A stretch of 64,000 bases of DNA from Silene conica (Eukaryota > Streptophyta > Magnoliopsida > Caryophyllales > Caryophyllaceae). The stretch covers positions 18,190,649 through 18,254,648 of the forward strand of contig CM055312.2 in NCBI GenBank assembly GCA_029255685.2, given 5' to 3'. Made by a program: the position numbers and the translations under genes. The notes under the pieces were generated by a model. It saw only the letters and a list, made by a program, of their open reading frames with translations. It was not told the DNA's origin and did no database searches. Shown here piece after piece: positions 1-11,154 of the stretch; positions within the stretch are counted from its first letter, which is position 1; every line of letters starts with the position of its first letter.

Positions 1-450
1 CGGGGGAAGCAAAGTTCCACCAATTCTACTAAGTTATTCGACCTGAATGTCGAACAATGTTACAAGTACTTTTGTGGTTTTTCTAGTGAGAGAAGTGTTC
101 TCGCTGATTATACATATTTCTTACAATATGATTCTTCTACATTTATAGTACCAGTCCTCCTGTGGACCGTTGGATCCAAGCTTTATCCAACGGTCAGATG
201 TATCTTCTTCTAGCTTCTTTCCTCTTCTTCCTTTACTCTGCAGTCACTTGTTCTTTTACCCATTTATGGCATATTTTGGGGTTTTGTGTGGCACGCTTTC
301 TACTCTCCTTCCATCGCATCTTTATTCCATCCTCTATGCTATTGTGCAAGACGTATGTGAGGAGGGCCCATTGATTTGACTTACTTATATTCATCCACCA
401 TTATGATGACATGTGTCGGGAGGTCAAAATGTTAATCTTGGGGTCTAACA
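1..450 (-). repeat. 3' LTR of element A (partial, cut by window edge)
   Basis: Positions 1-450 align without gaps to 8474-8923. On the minus strand the LTR begins TGTTAGACCCC, immediately after a purine-rich tract. The remaining ~158 bp lie to the left of the window. Confidence 0.92.
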
Positions 451-466
451 TTAGCCCCCAATTCTT
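451..466 (-). other. Polypurine tract of element A
   Basis: On the minus strand this reads as a purine-rich GAATTGGGGGCTAA stretch ending exactly at the LTR start. This is the expected primer site for plus-strand synthesis in an LTR element and confirms the minus orientation. Confidence 0.75.
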
Positions 467-828
467 ACATAAGTGTACTTATGTGAGAATTCATCCTTCT
501 TCTGGGTCCAGACTCTAGACGAGCTTCTTGGGGGTCTGGGTTTTGATTTGACAGCCATCTACTTTGTCGGGTGTCTTTTCACTGACTTTTCCGAGGTTAC
601 TCCAACTGTACCCCATTAACTCCTTTTTTCAAATTTTAAGCTTCTTATTTATTCTCTCCAAACCTCTACTAACTCTCATTTGCTTTTCATAACTCCCATC
701 TCGTCCCCAAAATCCTTTCTCTCTGTACGACCCTTTAGTTTCTCGCCCTCTTCACTTAAGGTAATTGTTCCTTTTTTCCCTTGGTTTTTCTTCTCGTCTT
801 CTCTGATCTTTTTTTCCTTTGAGTTTCA

Positions 829-2662
829 ATGGTTGATAACCTCTTTCCCACCAGATCGTTGCTTTCCGACTTTCACTCAGTGGACTTCAATATCGGTCCT
901 CTTGATGAGGCCACGGTGAGGGAGTTATTTCATTTTGATGATGATGTGGTCGTGCATGTCCTCACGTCAGGTCAGAAAGCTGATTCTGATCGTCTTGGTT
1001 GGACCTGTTTCTCTTTGTATCCCTTTTCCTTAGGGTTAGAGTTTCCATTTTCCTGGTATTGTTCAGGAGTTCCTTCATTTTACCAAACTTCCTCTTTGGC
1101 AAATTAACCCCTACGCTTGACGTGTTTTCCTTTCGCTATCTCGTATGAACGAGTTGTACTCCCTCAACATTACTCTGGGTGATCTTACCCATGTATTCAC
1201 TGTTCGTCCTCTTGGCCATTGCCAGTTCACCCTTCGGGCTAAGTCGGGTGAGGATCAGTGTATCATCTTCTCACCCAAGTCCAGGGATGCGGACTGGTTT
1301 AGGCAGTTTGTTTTTGTGAGGGTGGATTCTCTCCCTCCGCCTTTCGACTACATCTTCACGGTCCCGATGTGTTCTACAGGTATATGCTACTTCGTCTTCT
1401 TACCGCTCTTCCTGTCAACACTTACTTTTTTACTTCTTTTCTCGTGCAGGTTTGCCTAGATTAATTCTTGCCCCTGACGAGGGAGCCTCTCTCCAGAAGC
1501 TGTTTGGTTTAGATCCTCCCAAGCGTTCCTTCAATTTCCTGCTCGACTACTGCACCGAAGAAGGGATGTCGTCTGAATCTGCGTAAACCCACGTTACTCC
1601 TGCAGCTATGCTGACCGCTAGGAAAAAGCAGAAGTCTGCAAAATAGAAAGCATGCAAATATTAAAGAATATAATTTTCTAAATTTAATAAGTGGCTGTCG
1701 CTACCAAACCACTTCAGAAGAGAAAGCAGGAGTCTTCAAAATCTGAGCCTGCCCCGAAGAAATCCGATACGCCTTCTTCTTCCAGTTCCGACCCTTTAAC
1801 TGTTCCTCAATTGTCCTCTATGCCACCTCCAGCTGTTTCTTCCAGAACCCGTAACAAGTCCTCGTCTTTCGTCTGCCTGCTGACAAGCCTGCCTCCGTGG
1901 TAATAGATGACATCACAGAGAACCTGATAAGATTGCCCGAGGCTTTGGAGGGAATCTGGAGCAAGAGTCTTGGCCTTTCTTGGATCGCATGTTGTTGCCC
2001 GATCCCGAAGGGATGCTGAGCTCATGTCCTTCAACGACCGTGTTGGAACAAGCTGCTGAACATGCTTTCTCGGTAGGTTGCTGGAAGCCACAAACATTTA
2101 TACTTAATAAGGCAATATTGACAGTGGCGTATCAGACCTTGTACCGAACATTGTCTTATGCGACTTTTTCCTACAGGCTCTTCAGATGGTCCTTTTGGAG
2201 CGTCGCCGGATGGTTTCGACGAACCAGGAGCTGCAATCTCTCAGAGCAAGGCTGGAGGCAGAGAAGGGTGTCAGGGCTCGAAAGGTAGAGGACCTGATGG
2301 TCACTCTGGCCAAGATGAAGGAGCTTGAGAGAGAAAATCCCGTCATGCTGAAAGAGAACAACAAGATGTAGGAAGAGAGGCGTGCGCTGGCGGCTGAGAG
2401 GGATGGGCTGAAGGACGAGAAGGAGGCCCTGGTTGCTAAGATGGCGGTCCTCCGCCAGAAGAAGAAAGCCTTGTCCAAGACGTTGTCCGATATTGTTCCC
2501 TTTACCTGCTTGGAGACTAAGATAGAATGTATGAGGAAGTTTAGGGACGGGAAACACCTGCTGTGGAATTTGGCCGAGGAAGAAGCTTTTCTTGCGAAGG
2601 AGTTCCCGACGAGGCCGGATTTGGGCGTTCTTTCGGACGTTGAAGTGGATGATGCTCCATGA
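829..2662 (+). pseudogene. Antisense ORF (aORF) of the Tat element, spliced, decayed
   Basis: This reads opposite to gag-pol and lies between pol and the 3' LTR. It starts at the ATG at 829. It breaks near 1105 and resumes in the segment from 1145, which resembles the 'putative gypsy type transposon' family (PF04195-like) common in such ORFs. Two GT-AG introns on the plus strand can be seen: 1380-1449 (70 bp, ending CGTGCAG) and 2073-2176 (ending TTCCTACAG). Joining their flanks keeps reading sense. The last part (about 2177-2662) encodes a charged heptad-like coiled coil rich in E, K, L and R, interrupted by TAG at 2369-2371. A stop also occurs near 1584. Plus-strand splice sites argue that this strand was once transcribed on its own. 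The function of such aORFs is unknown; this copy is broken. Confidence 0.7.
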
Positions 2663-3371
2663 TCTCTTTTGTCAGCCTCTATCCCCCCAGATCATCAGGG
2701 TGACCCTCCAAGCACTTCTCCTCCATCTGCGGGAGAATAGAGTCCAGGGAAAGGTGTTCGTACTGGTGACGTGCATTCCGCTTCCAAACATACTGGTGGC
2801 GAGGCGGTGGAGGATGCTCCGGCTGGTCATGTCGTGTTGAAATGATTTCGTGTTGATTAGCTGGTAGTTTCTGCGCCCTTTGTGGCATTATTATATTATT
2901 TTCGTGTTGTTTTTCTTGGGCCTGGTAGTAATGCCCTTCAGACTTTTGGTAGTAGCACCTTAGGCCCTTCGTGGCGGGCTTTGGTGTTTGTACGTTTTGT
3001 TGGAACACTTTGTGTGCTCGATGACGGGCACGTTTTACAACTTTGCTCGTGTTGGGCTTGACATTTTCTTTTAATAGATGTCTCAACGACATCTTTTGTT
3101 TTAATGCTCTTTGTTTTGTGTTTTTGGACTCAGCTGTTGTCTAGTAGTTCGTCCCTGTTTTGTTTTCATGCAGGATTTAGTGTAAGTATGGCCAAGTGTG
3201 GGTGCTGGCTTCAGGGTATACCCATTTCAGTCAGAGGATGCCAGGCTTGCGTGGGTGCTTAATATCGCGGGTGGCAGGGTCCCGGCTGCTCGTACCTTGC
3301 TACATTCGCACGCTACTGATTTTGTTGAGTCTGACTCATTTGCTATTGTTCAAAAGATACGATATATTATA
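2663..3371 (+). other. Non-coding tail after the aORF
   Basis: No convincing gene. GC falls and T-rich sequence follows the aORF stop. It probably holds the 3' UTR of the antisense transcript. It ends at the target-site copy of the MITE beginning at 3372. Confidence 0.4.
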
Positions 3372-4345
3372 GGATTATTTAATAAGAATACTCTAAACTA
3401 TTGGTCGTCTTCTTAAAATACTCTAAACTTTAATTTAACTCAAAATATACTATACAATTGACACCCTCTTCTCATACTACACTCTGCAAACCGGCTACCT
3501 CCTTAACCAGTCACTTCCACATTCTCCTTACAAACCTACCCATTATAAACCAATTTACATTCACGTGTATTTTTTTCGTTTTTTATATTTTTTTTCATCC
3601 ACAAATATTACTGGAATAAATGGAATATAAACTAAAATAATTACTGGTAGATAGAAACGTAATCATTTTGAGATTAAAGATGATATTTTTCCACATTTGA
3701 AAGTAAACAAACAACTACCATTAAATCAATCTTCGTTAATCTAAATTTAGGCAAATTGTTAGCCTCTAAACTCTTCACTGTCTCCTTTTTAGGCACAATA
3801 AGTTAAATCAAAGAACCATCGTCTAAATCAATCAGAGAACTCTTACTTTCCCTTTTGGGTGCAATTTCACCATTTTCCCATATTTTAAAGCGAGAGTGAC
3901 CATGTACCAGCGAGCTTGAAGCGAGACTGATTAGATTTTGGCAAATGCCATATTTTATGTTGGTTTCTCAAGTTTGTGTAGTTATTTTTGGGGCTCTTTG
4001 GATATGACTAAGTTTTAATTTGGTTTTTTTTTTCAAGATCTTAATTTGGGCAAAAGAATTATGGTTTACACTTTTAGGTGGTGAATGCTAGATTAGGAAA
4101 AGACGATGGATTAGAGTGGCATTTTAAAATTGGGGTAGATTTGTGAGGAAGAAAAATGGTAGTTTGCGGAAGAAGAAGATGGGAGAGTGGGACCCATTGT
4201 TGTTTTTACCTGTTACTATAGGTTAATAAAAGGACAATTCTATTATAAGAGAAACGGTAACATTGTTCGGTATAACGGTTAAAATATACTTTGGAGTATT
4301 TTGAGAAGCACATCAATAGTTCGGAGTATTTTTATTAAATAACCC
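3372..4345. mobile_element. Mutator-type MITE inserted in element A
   Basis: The two ends are long inverted repeats of about 75 bp. The left begins GGATTATTTAATAAG and the reverse complement of the right begins GGGTTATTTAATAAA; both continue through AATACTC and AACTATTG. The flanks form a 9-bp target duplication with one mismatch (tatattata at 3363-3371, catattata at 4346-4354). Long TIRs and 8-9 bp duplications fit a non-autonomous MULE. The interior is AT-rich with no ORF. The insertion postdates element A. Confidence 0.8.
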
Positions 4346-4559
4346 CATATTATAATGTCATGCTTACATGTCCTTAGAGTTTTTAGCAAAACTCCATGAA
4401 GAGAACTCTAGAAAATGTGTTTCAACTTCAAAAGATAATTTTGTGAGGACTACAGGGTTCTGATATTGAAATATTTAACAAAAGAAATGCTAGGAGAGTG
4501 GATACTGTAAAATTGGAGGAGGTGCTAGTGGTAGCAGTATGTCTGCCGTTTTTGCCTCC
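4346..4559 (-). other. Element A sequence between pol and the MITE
   Basis: Remainder of element A downstream of the integrase C-terminus. I see no ORF or other structure beyond the MITE target duplication at its left edge. Confidence 0.4.
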
Positions 4560-5089
4560 TTCTTAAATAAAGTACTTCTTTAGGTGGAGGATGTTCCAGG
4601 GTCTGGGCACCATTTTCCCATTCATATCCATAAGTCTATAAGACCCGTTTCCTGTTGAGCTCTCCACCTGATATGGCCCTTCCTAATTGTATACAAATTT
4701 TCCGGCTTTCTGGTTCTTGGTGTTTAGAAAAAAATTTCTGAGGACTAGGTCTCCCACCTGAAGGGTCCTGACTTTGACGTTCTTGTTGTATGTCTGGCTA
4801 CCATCTACTTGTAGGCCGCCATTCTGATGTGGGCGCTTGTTCTGAGCTCATCGATGGTGTCTAGGCTGATGGCCATTTCGGTCTGGTTGTGTTCCTCAGT
4901 CAGACACTCGTACCTCTGGGTTGGGACCTTGACTTCTGATGGAATGACTGCTTCTGCTCCAAACACTAGGCTGACGGGGGTTTGACCTGTTGCTGTTTTG
5001 GGTGTAATTCTGTCAGACCACAGGACGAGGGGTAGCTCGTCTGCCCACTTGCCTTCAACTTCCTCCAATCTCCTCTTCATGTTATCCAT
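4560..5089 (-). pseudogene. Integrase C-terminal region of element A
   Basis: From 5089 leftward the minus strand encodes the end of the integrase core and the region after it: motifs such as ELPLVLWSDR, TPVSLVFGAEAV and, near 4740-4560, GDLVLRNFF followed by a conserved C-terminal block ending in the family pattern WNILHLKKYF. The catalytic DDE residues are not all present, because the upstream part is deleted and only one D-containing motif survives in the neighbouring piece. A stop lies near 4800 and another near 4690. No chromodomain is visible, as expected for Tat elements. Confidence 0.75.
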
Positions 5090-5164
5090 GACGATCTTGT
5101 TGCTGGATTCGGCCTGACAATTAGTTTGTGGATACCTGGGGGCAGATTTTAGTAGTGAAATATT

Positions 5165-5703
5165 TCATCCTGCACAAAAGTTTTCTTTTTTGTTGGATAT
5201 AAATTGGGATCCGTTGTCGCACACTATTTCATGTCCTACTGTAGCGTCAACCATGGCGTCGATGTGTGGGAGTGGGAATGGATCTTTCGGACATGCTTTG
5301 TTCAGGTCGGTGAAGTCCACACATACTCTCCATTTCCCGTTCTTCTTGGGGACCACCACCACATTTGATAGCCACTCTGGGTACTTTACCTCCCCGATCT
5401 TTCCTGCTGCCAGGAGGTCATCCACCTCCTGGTTTATCACTTGATTTCTTTCTGTAACAAACTTTCTCCTTTTTGATGGACCGACTTGTGGCCGGGATTC
5501 ACGCTTAGATTGTGTGATATTATGTGTGGGTCTATCCCTACCATGTCATCATGGGACCAAGCAAAGTACTCAATGTTATCTTTTAACAATTGTACGAGTT
5601 CTGAACGAGTATTACATGTGCACTCAGATCCTATCAGGACCTTTCTTTCTGCACGCAGCTGGTCCATGGGGATTTCTTCCAATTCTACCTGAGATGGCTC
5701 CAC
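5165..5703 (-). pseudogene. Truncated RT fused to an integrase fragment (element A)
   Basis: The minus strand carries the PR-RT linker (5703-5437, with the AWSHDDMVGID motif typical of Tat pol) and then the RT start (5440-5165): WLSNVVVVPKKNGKWRVCVD and LNKACPKDPFPLPHID. Immediately after the conserved VDATVGHE the sequence jumps to IVCDNGSQFIS, which belongs to the integrase core (the second catalytic Asp motif). The RT palm with its catalytic Asp pair, all of RNase H and the integrase zinc domain are missing, so one internal deletion has joined RT to IN. The two pieces differ in frame at about 5440. Confidence 0.85.
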
Positions 5704-5889
5704 ATAGATCCCCTAGAAGCGATTCTTTTGTGATTGCAATGCTGAAGGAAGGGTAGCTGTGGGCTTGAGCGCCACTTTGTAACAGCTCCGGGCCTCCTCC
5801 TAGCTCCCTCGAATTGTCTGGACCCCCTAGGGTGTAGTAAACTTGAGGCACTGGTGGTAGGAGGACGGGATGGCCTTCATGTCGTGGAT

Positions 5890-6324
5890 TCAAGGCCCGC
5901 CAAGGATAACATTATACATAGAGGGTCCGTCAATTACCAAGTACCTTACCTGTTTGTTGATTCTGCCGGCATAGGTTGGGATGAGGATCTCTCTCAAGGA
6001 GTTCTTGGTTTCCCCACTGAACCCTACCAGGGGAATGGCCTTCTTGATCAGGTCTGCCTCGCTGAACCCCATGCTCTTTAGGGTCTCTAGCATGATGAGG
6101 TTGACCGAGCTGCCTGTGTCCACCAGAATCTTCTTCACCGTGCAGTTCCCTATAGATAGGGTGATGATCAGGGCATCGTCATGGTACTCTGCATCCTCGT
6201 TGACATCTGTTTCATCAAAGCTGACGGTGGGGAGATCCTGGGTGCTGATGCTGCATGAGGATGCTGGCCTATCCCCATTGGTTCTGGTGGCATGCCTCTT
6301 GCTGTCGAGTATGTGAGTCCGCAC
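5890..6324 (-). pseudogene. Aspartic protease domain of element A
   Basis: The minus-strand frame contains the retropepsin active site LVDTGSSVNLI (around 6120-6090), the flap-like region SGETKNSLREI and a second conserved block YNVILGGP at the end, in the usual order. In the family this domain cleaves the Gag-Pol polyprotein. It lies between the gag zinc motif (about 6478-6545) and the RT remnant. It is open over 144 codons but not joined in frame to its neighbours. Confidence 0.8.
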
Positions 6325-6477
6325 AGTTCCGAGCCTCTTGTAATCACGTTAATAATTTTTGTGCAAACAGGGGGACTGGAGGGTCTGACCTGTCGGGCTG
6401 CGTTCACCTTGGTTCCTTTGGGAAGGATATGATCCAAGTTTCCCTATTCGTACTGGTACCTGACTTCCTACCGCAGG

Positions 6478-8140
6478 GTGATGCAGTCATCAGTGGTGTG
6501 ACCAATGTCCTCGTTGTGGAAGTCACACCTCAGGCTGGTGTCCCTCCCTTCCTTGCTCCTTTATTCTGCCCTCCTCTTGGGCCATTTCACCTTCTCTCCT
6601 AGGTCTTTCAGGGCCTTGATCACACCTGCAAGGTTAACCGTAAAACCATATTCCTTTACCTTTGGCGGTAGGTTGGGGTCGTTCTTCCATCCTTTTCTTC
6701 CAGAGATTTTGTGGACGGGCCTGTTGTAAGGTTTCGACCTCTCTTGCCTTTCCACTGACGCTTTCCTGGCGGCAGATGCAGTGCTGTAGCTGAGCCTTCT
6801 GGCTCCAACATCTTCCTCTAGACGGACGACATCCAGAGCATTCTACTGTACTTGGGCGAAGGTTGTGCACGTCCATTTGGTTAGGTCTTTATATAGGCCT
6901 GAGCCATGCATGTGGCAGTCCCCAGCGGCAGGCGTGGATGGCGGTGTTTACGTCACAACGAGGCATGGACACCATCTCTTTGTTAAATCTTGCAAGATAA
7001 TCCCTGGTGTCTCCCCGTCTTCTTGCACGATTCAGTACAAGTCATTGGTCTGCTTCTCCGGTTTCCTGCTGCTAGAGAACTGTTGGTTGAAGGCATTCAC
7101 TAGTTCTGCGAAGCTGGAAATACTGGCGTTTGGCAAACTAACTAGCCACTGTAGCGCTGCTCTTGAGAGGGTTGACCCGAACCCTTTGCACATGCATGCC
7201 TCTTTCAATGGTCCTGGTGCTGTTACCACCATCATCGTTTGCTTGTACCGGTTGACGTGATAGATGGGATCAGTTGTTCCGTCATAGTGCACCATGGCTG
7301 GAGGAGTGAACCATTTGGGCACGTCCACGGAGACGATGTTGTTGGTGAAGGGCGAGTTAGCATAACTGTCTGGAGCAGCTTTCTCTAGGGGTCTCGGCAC
7401 CTCAGGTATGCGGTATACTAGGTCTCACAGCTCTTTGTATTGCTGTTCCCGGGATCCAGATCCTGCAAAAGGGTTAGTAATAACCGGTGGAGGAGGATGA
7501 GTTTCATACCCACACGCTCCAAAGACCTGTCTGACTGGTGTATGGTTGACGTGAGTTGCGTGCACTATTGGCGGCGTCTGCTGGATGCTGCACCTGATGG
7601 TCCGACTCCTACTGTGAGCGGGTGCCTTGAGGAGGATCCTGCTATCCAGTATGGAATGGGCTGGAACGAAAGTCCTGCGTGACCATAATAGTTAATGCTG
7701 ACAAGCATCCTTATGAGTTAGTTACCTGGGGCCCTTTGACTGCGGTGGGGGTGAATCGTATGAGAGACATCCGAGCCCCCGCGGTGCTATCCTTTCCGAG
7801 GGGGTGATCCCAGCAAGATCTAGCCGGGTAACCAGCTCTGTTGGAATGGTCCGCACTTCACTTCTGCCCCCTGGCGGTCTTGGAGCTCTGAATCCGACGT
7901 TTGGTACCCGCTGGTTGGAGGAGGTTGACTCCTGTTGGCGGTCAGGCTCCTCAACTCCTGGTTGTCTTTCCTGAGGTTGTCCACTGCTTGATGGAGGGCG
8001 TTCATTTTTTCTATCATCGTCTTCCACATTGCCAGCGTGGGAGCTGCTCCGCTTGTCTCGTCAGAACCGGCAGCCAAAGGTGCTTCTCTCGAGGTGGTGG
8101 CCGGCTGAATCTAGGGGGAACTGCTGCTGATGGGCGCCAT
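6478..8140 (-). pseudogene. Gag of element A (broken)
   Basis: An ATG on the minus strand at 8140 opens the frame, which is soon interrupted by TAG (about 8113). The next segment has a coiled-coil stretch (MIEKMNALHQAVDNLRKDNQ, about 8020-7950). The retrotransposon gag core lies at 7400-7032 (VPKWFTPPAMVHYDGTTDP, then AALQWLVSLPNASISSFAEL). A zinc-binding motif of the Tat type (CDFHNEDIGHTTDDC) reads at about 6545-6490. Several frameshifts and stops separate these pieces, so the gene cannot make an intact capsid protein. The family role is packaging of the element's RNA into cytoplasmic particles. Confidence 0.75.
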
Positions 8141-8298
8141 TGTCGTTACTAGCGGCGCGCCGAGGGCCCCACTGAGGAGGAGGTGCCACTACTGCTGGCG
8201 ATAGTTACTGCTGAAGAGGTGGTTTGAGGGGTTGTTCCTGACATGTCGGTGGTTTCTTCTTGTGGACTAGTTTTTGTGTTAGATGATCACTATAGCCC

Positions 8299-8315
8299 CA
8301 CGGTGGGCGCCAAAA
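8299..8315 (-). other. Primer binding site of element A
   Basis: On the minus strand, directly after the 5' LTR end, reads TTTTGGCGCCCACCGTGGGG. A TGGCGCC start matches the CCA-bearing 3' end of a tRNA; I did not assign the isoacceptor. Confidence 0.7.
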
Positions 8316-8923
8316 TGTTTTGGTAAAAAAATATCAAATGTTGATTTGAGGGTTATAATGATCTTATCACGAATTAATGGTGCTTTGCTAAGGTTTATGC
8401 GAGGTGCAGCAGTCAAGAGGAGAAGGAATGCAAGGAGAGTTGTTGACGCAGAAAACCCGTTAGGGAAAAACCGCGGGGGAAGCAAGGTTCCACCAATTCT
8501 ACTAAGTTATTCGACCTGAATGTCGAACAATGTTACAAGTATTTTTATGGTTTTTCTAGTGATAGAAGTGTTCTCGCTGATTATACATATTTTTTACAAT
8601 AGGATTCTTCTACATTTATAGTACCAGTCCTCCTGTGGACCGTTGGATCCAAGCTTTATCCAACGGTCAAATGTGTCTTTTTCTAGCTTCTTTCATCTTC
8701 TTCCTTTACTCTGCAGTCACTTGTTCTTTTACCCATTTATGGCATATTTTGGGGTCTTGTATGACACACTTTCTACTCTCCTTCCCGTGCATCTTTATTC
8801 CATCCTCTATGCTCTTGTGCAAGACGTATGTGAGGAGGGCCCATCGATTTGACTTACTTTTATTCATCCACCCCTATGATGACATGTGTCGGGAGGTCAA
8901 AATGCTAATTTTGGGGTCTAATA
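8316..8923 (-). repeat. 5' LTR of element A
   Basis: 608 bp. On the plus strand it starts TGTTTTGG next to the PBS and ends ggggtctaata, where the 3' LTR has aca, so the terminal dinucleotide is mutated in this copy. Gap-free alignment of 8474-8923 to 1-450 defines it. Confidence 0.9.
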
Positions 8924-9013
8924 GCGTTTTCTCAGCCACATTCATCAAGTTAAAAACAAGTAAATGTCAAAACAATAAATACTTAAAATATAAAACTTCC
9001 ATGAAACAAAATA

Positions 9014-9306
9014 CTCCCTCCTATTTTGAATATTTGTCACATTTGGGGTGGGTACGAGAATTAAGGAATTCATTTGTTTAATGTAAAGTAATGTGTGGGG
9101 TTGGAAGATTGGAGAGAGGGGATGTATTATTGTTATTATTGTGAATAGAGGTGATTAAAATAAGTAGTGTTATGAGGTAAGGTGGGGTATTATTGTGGGT
9201 TAGAGTGAATAAAATAAGTATAAACAATGTCCTAAAATGGAATATGGGACATTTACGTGACTAGGCGAAAACGGAAAATGTGACAATTATTCAGAATAGG
9301 AGGGAG
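9014..9306. mobile_element. Stowaway-type MITE
   Basis: Terminal inverted repeats start CTCCCTCCTATTTTGAATA and end in the complementary TATTC/GGAGGGAG pattern. TA dinucleotides flank both ends (9012-9013, 9307-9308). The length of 293 bp, the CTCCCTCC termini and the TA target fit non-autonomous Tc1/mariner (Stowaway) elements. No ORF. Confidence 0.85.
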
Positions 9307-9995
9307 TATGTGTAAAACATAAATAAACATTGAACACTTGAAAATCAAATCAAGGTTCAAAACATAAAGTATAAGATACAATATCAAATACTCTTTATGG
9401 AAAACAAGCTTACTCCGCAGTGCGAGACCCTAGTCTAAGTGTATGTACATAAATCTTAAGGTGCAACACTCTCAGACGACCACCAATGTCAAGCATCAAT
9501 GCTATAGCTAATGACAAAACTAAGCATGTCCTAAGTTTATTATTTAAACCTTACACCTAATTGTTCCATAAGTACTCAAAACCACTTCAAAAGTGTTCAT
9601 TATTCAAATCCTTTAAAAGTAAACCTCCCATGAAGGAAACTTCCGAAATAGTAACTTTCGAGAAACAGAATTTTACTTATCTTCCATTTCACATACATAT
9701 TACTTTCTGGTCACCCTTCATAAGTCGGGTGAATTTTCGACACAACTTTTAATATATAACATAAAAGATAGTCATGTGAGATCATGTTTAAATTGTCTTA
9801 CCGAGTACATTGCTAATATCAAAGTTTTATAATTTTTATCGATATGTAACTAAAGATATTAACAAAAGAAAACGGATATTGACAAACGTGAATAAAAAAA
9901 ATGTATAGAATTAATTGCTGGAGGAAGTATTAGACACTAACTCATTATTGAAAAAGATAAAATAAATTTAAGTAGGTCTCATTGAAGACGAGCAT

Positions 9996-10136
9996 ATCCG
10001 TCACAAGTTGGAGACGAGTCAATTAATACCAAAGTTGGTGGATACAACAAAAGCAAATTGGCTAGGGAGTAGCATTATGCTTTTGTCTATCTAACCACTT
10101 GGGTATTTCTTGACCCGTTTTTAACTTGTGATGGAT
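9996..10136. repeat. Inverted repeat, likely MITE remnant
   Basis: ATCCGTCACAAGTT at 9996-10009 pairs with AACTTGTGATGGAT at 10123-10136 (13 of 14 bases). The CCGTCAC/GTGACGG theme recurs near 18840 and 63520, which suggests several relics of one MITE group. Confidence 0.5.
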
Positions 10137-10329
10137 CGTCATCAATAAGTATGTGTGTACAATAAAGCTGAAAAAAAGTCAAGCCTACATTTAAATGAAC
10201 TTTTTGCAATAACTAGTTGTACCCTCGTCACAAAAAAATAAAAAATGCAATCCACAATAAATCAGAATGAGAAAAAAGCTCAGATCATATACTTCGACCA
10301 TTCATTTTTTGTCACCCATTTCAATATAA

Positions 10330-10360
10330 TTAGGTTGTAACCCGTAAACTTCACGGGTCT
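10330..10360 (-). mobile_element. Helitron-like 3' terminus (candidate)
   Basis: On the minus strand a short hairpin (ACCCGTGAAGTTTACGGGT) is followed by TACAAC and then CTAA at the end, next to T. A hairpin about 10 bp before CTRR, inserted before T, is the Helitron 3' signature. I could not find the TC 5' end. Confidence 0.4.
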
Positions 10361-11154
10361 GTTTTTAGTAATTTAAATTAATATTGTTAATAATATAAAG
10401 AGAAAGAAATTAATTATTTTAGAATTCTAAAATATGAAATTAATATAAAGATAAAGAAATTGATTATTTTAGTACTTTAATAATATGAAATTAATATTGT
10501 TAATAATATTAAATAAATATATCGAAGAACAAATATAGGACCGCTTGACATAAGCATCAGTTGAGTAAAAGATGCATTAGTTGTAGTGCCCATGTTGAAG
10601 AACAAAGGGCCCTTTTTACAACATTATATATCTCCATGACATACCATAGATAAGATAATTTGCGATATCAAAAGTCCAAAACATAGAAAAAGTAATTTAT
10701 CATATTGCTATCGGTATCAATCAATAATTTACTTTCAAGCCAGAGGAAATGAACAGTTTCATTATAAGATGAATTATAAAGTGCTTAAGGGCTCATGGGG
10801 TCAGGCCGACAACATTCATACTGTTTTTCCCCTATTGTCATTTGGATATAAAGTGCTCTTAATGCTGGATTGCTGATAGAACTCTAAAAATTGGCATCGA
10901 TATCAACGACATATTCTAAAATAATCTTGAAGGTCATTATTATTGGACACTTAAGAATTAAGAGTTAAGACATAAAATGTCAATTCTTGATAAATTATTC
11001 AATATGTTTAGGAAATCATTTGTATAATTAGGAAATTAATTATTAATTATTAATTAATTGTATAATTGTATAAGTAAATTTAGTTATTGTTTCACAATAG
11101 ATTTAGTTTAGTAAATTAATTTCAAAACCATAATCTATCCATATTTAAAATCAT

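Larger units (their letters stand above)
1..8923 (-). mobile_element. Element A: Tat-lineage Ty3/Gypsy LTR retrotransposon (defective)
   Basis: Two matching LTRs bound it; the left one is cut by the window edge. Gag, protease, the start of RT and the integrase C-terminus read on the minus strand. A long spliced ORF reads on the plus strand between pol and the 3' LTR, which is the layout of Tat elements with an antisense ORF (Retand, Grande and relatives). The LTRs differ at about 25 of 450 aligned positions by hand count (about 5.6%), so the insertion is not recent. RT, RNase H and the integrase core are mostly deleted, so the element is non-autonomous. The base after the right LTR begins gcgtt; the matching duplication on the left lies outside the window. 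Confidence 0.9.
9309..11154. other. AT-rich intergenic spacer
   Basis: No gene supported. Short ORFs here lack coding character. It contains an imperfect inverted repeat (9996-10136) and a Helitron-like 3' end at 10330. Confidence 0.5.

Noticed and set aside
162..379. Small ORFs in the A LTRs (also 8635-9081)
   Set aside because: They duplicate because the LTRs duplicate; frames overlap, composition is T/S/F-rich, and no start context or homology is seen.
9561..9752. 63-residue ORF in the spacer
   Set aside because: Isolated, low-complexity, AT-rich surroundings and no recognisable motif.
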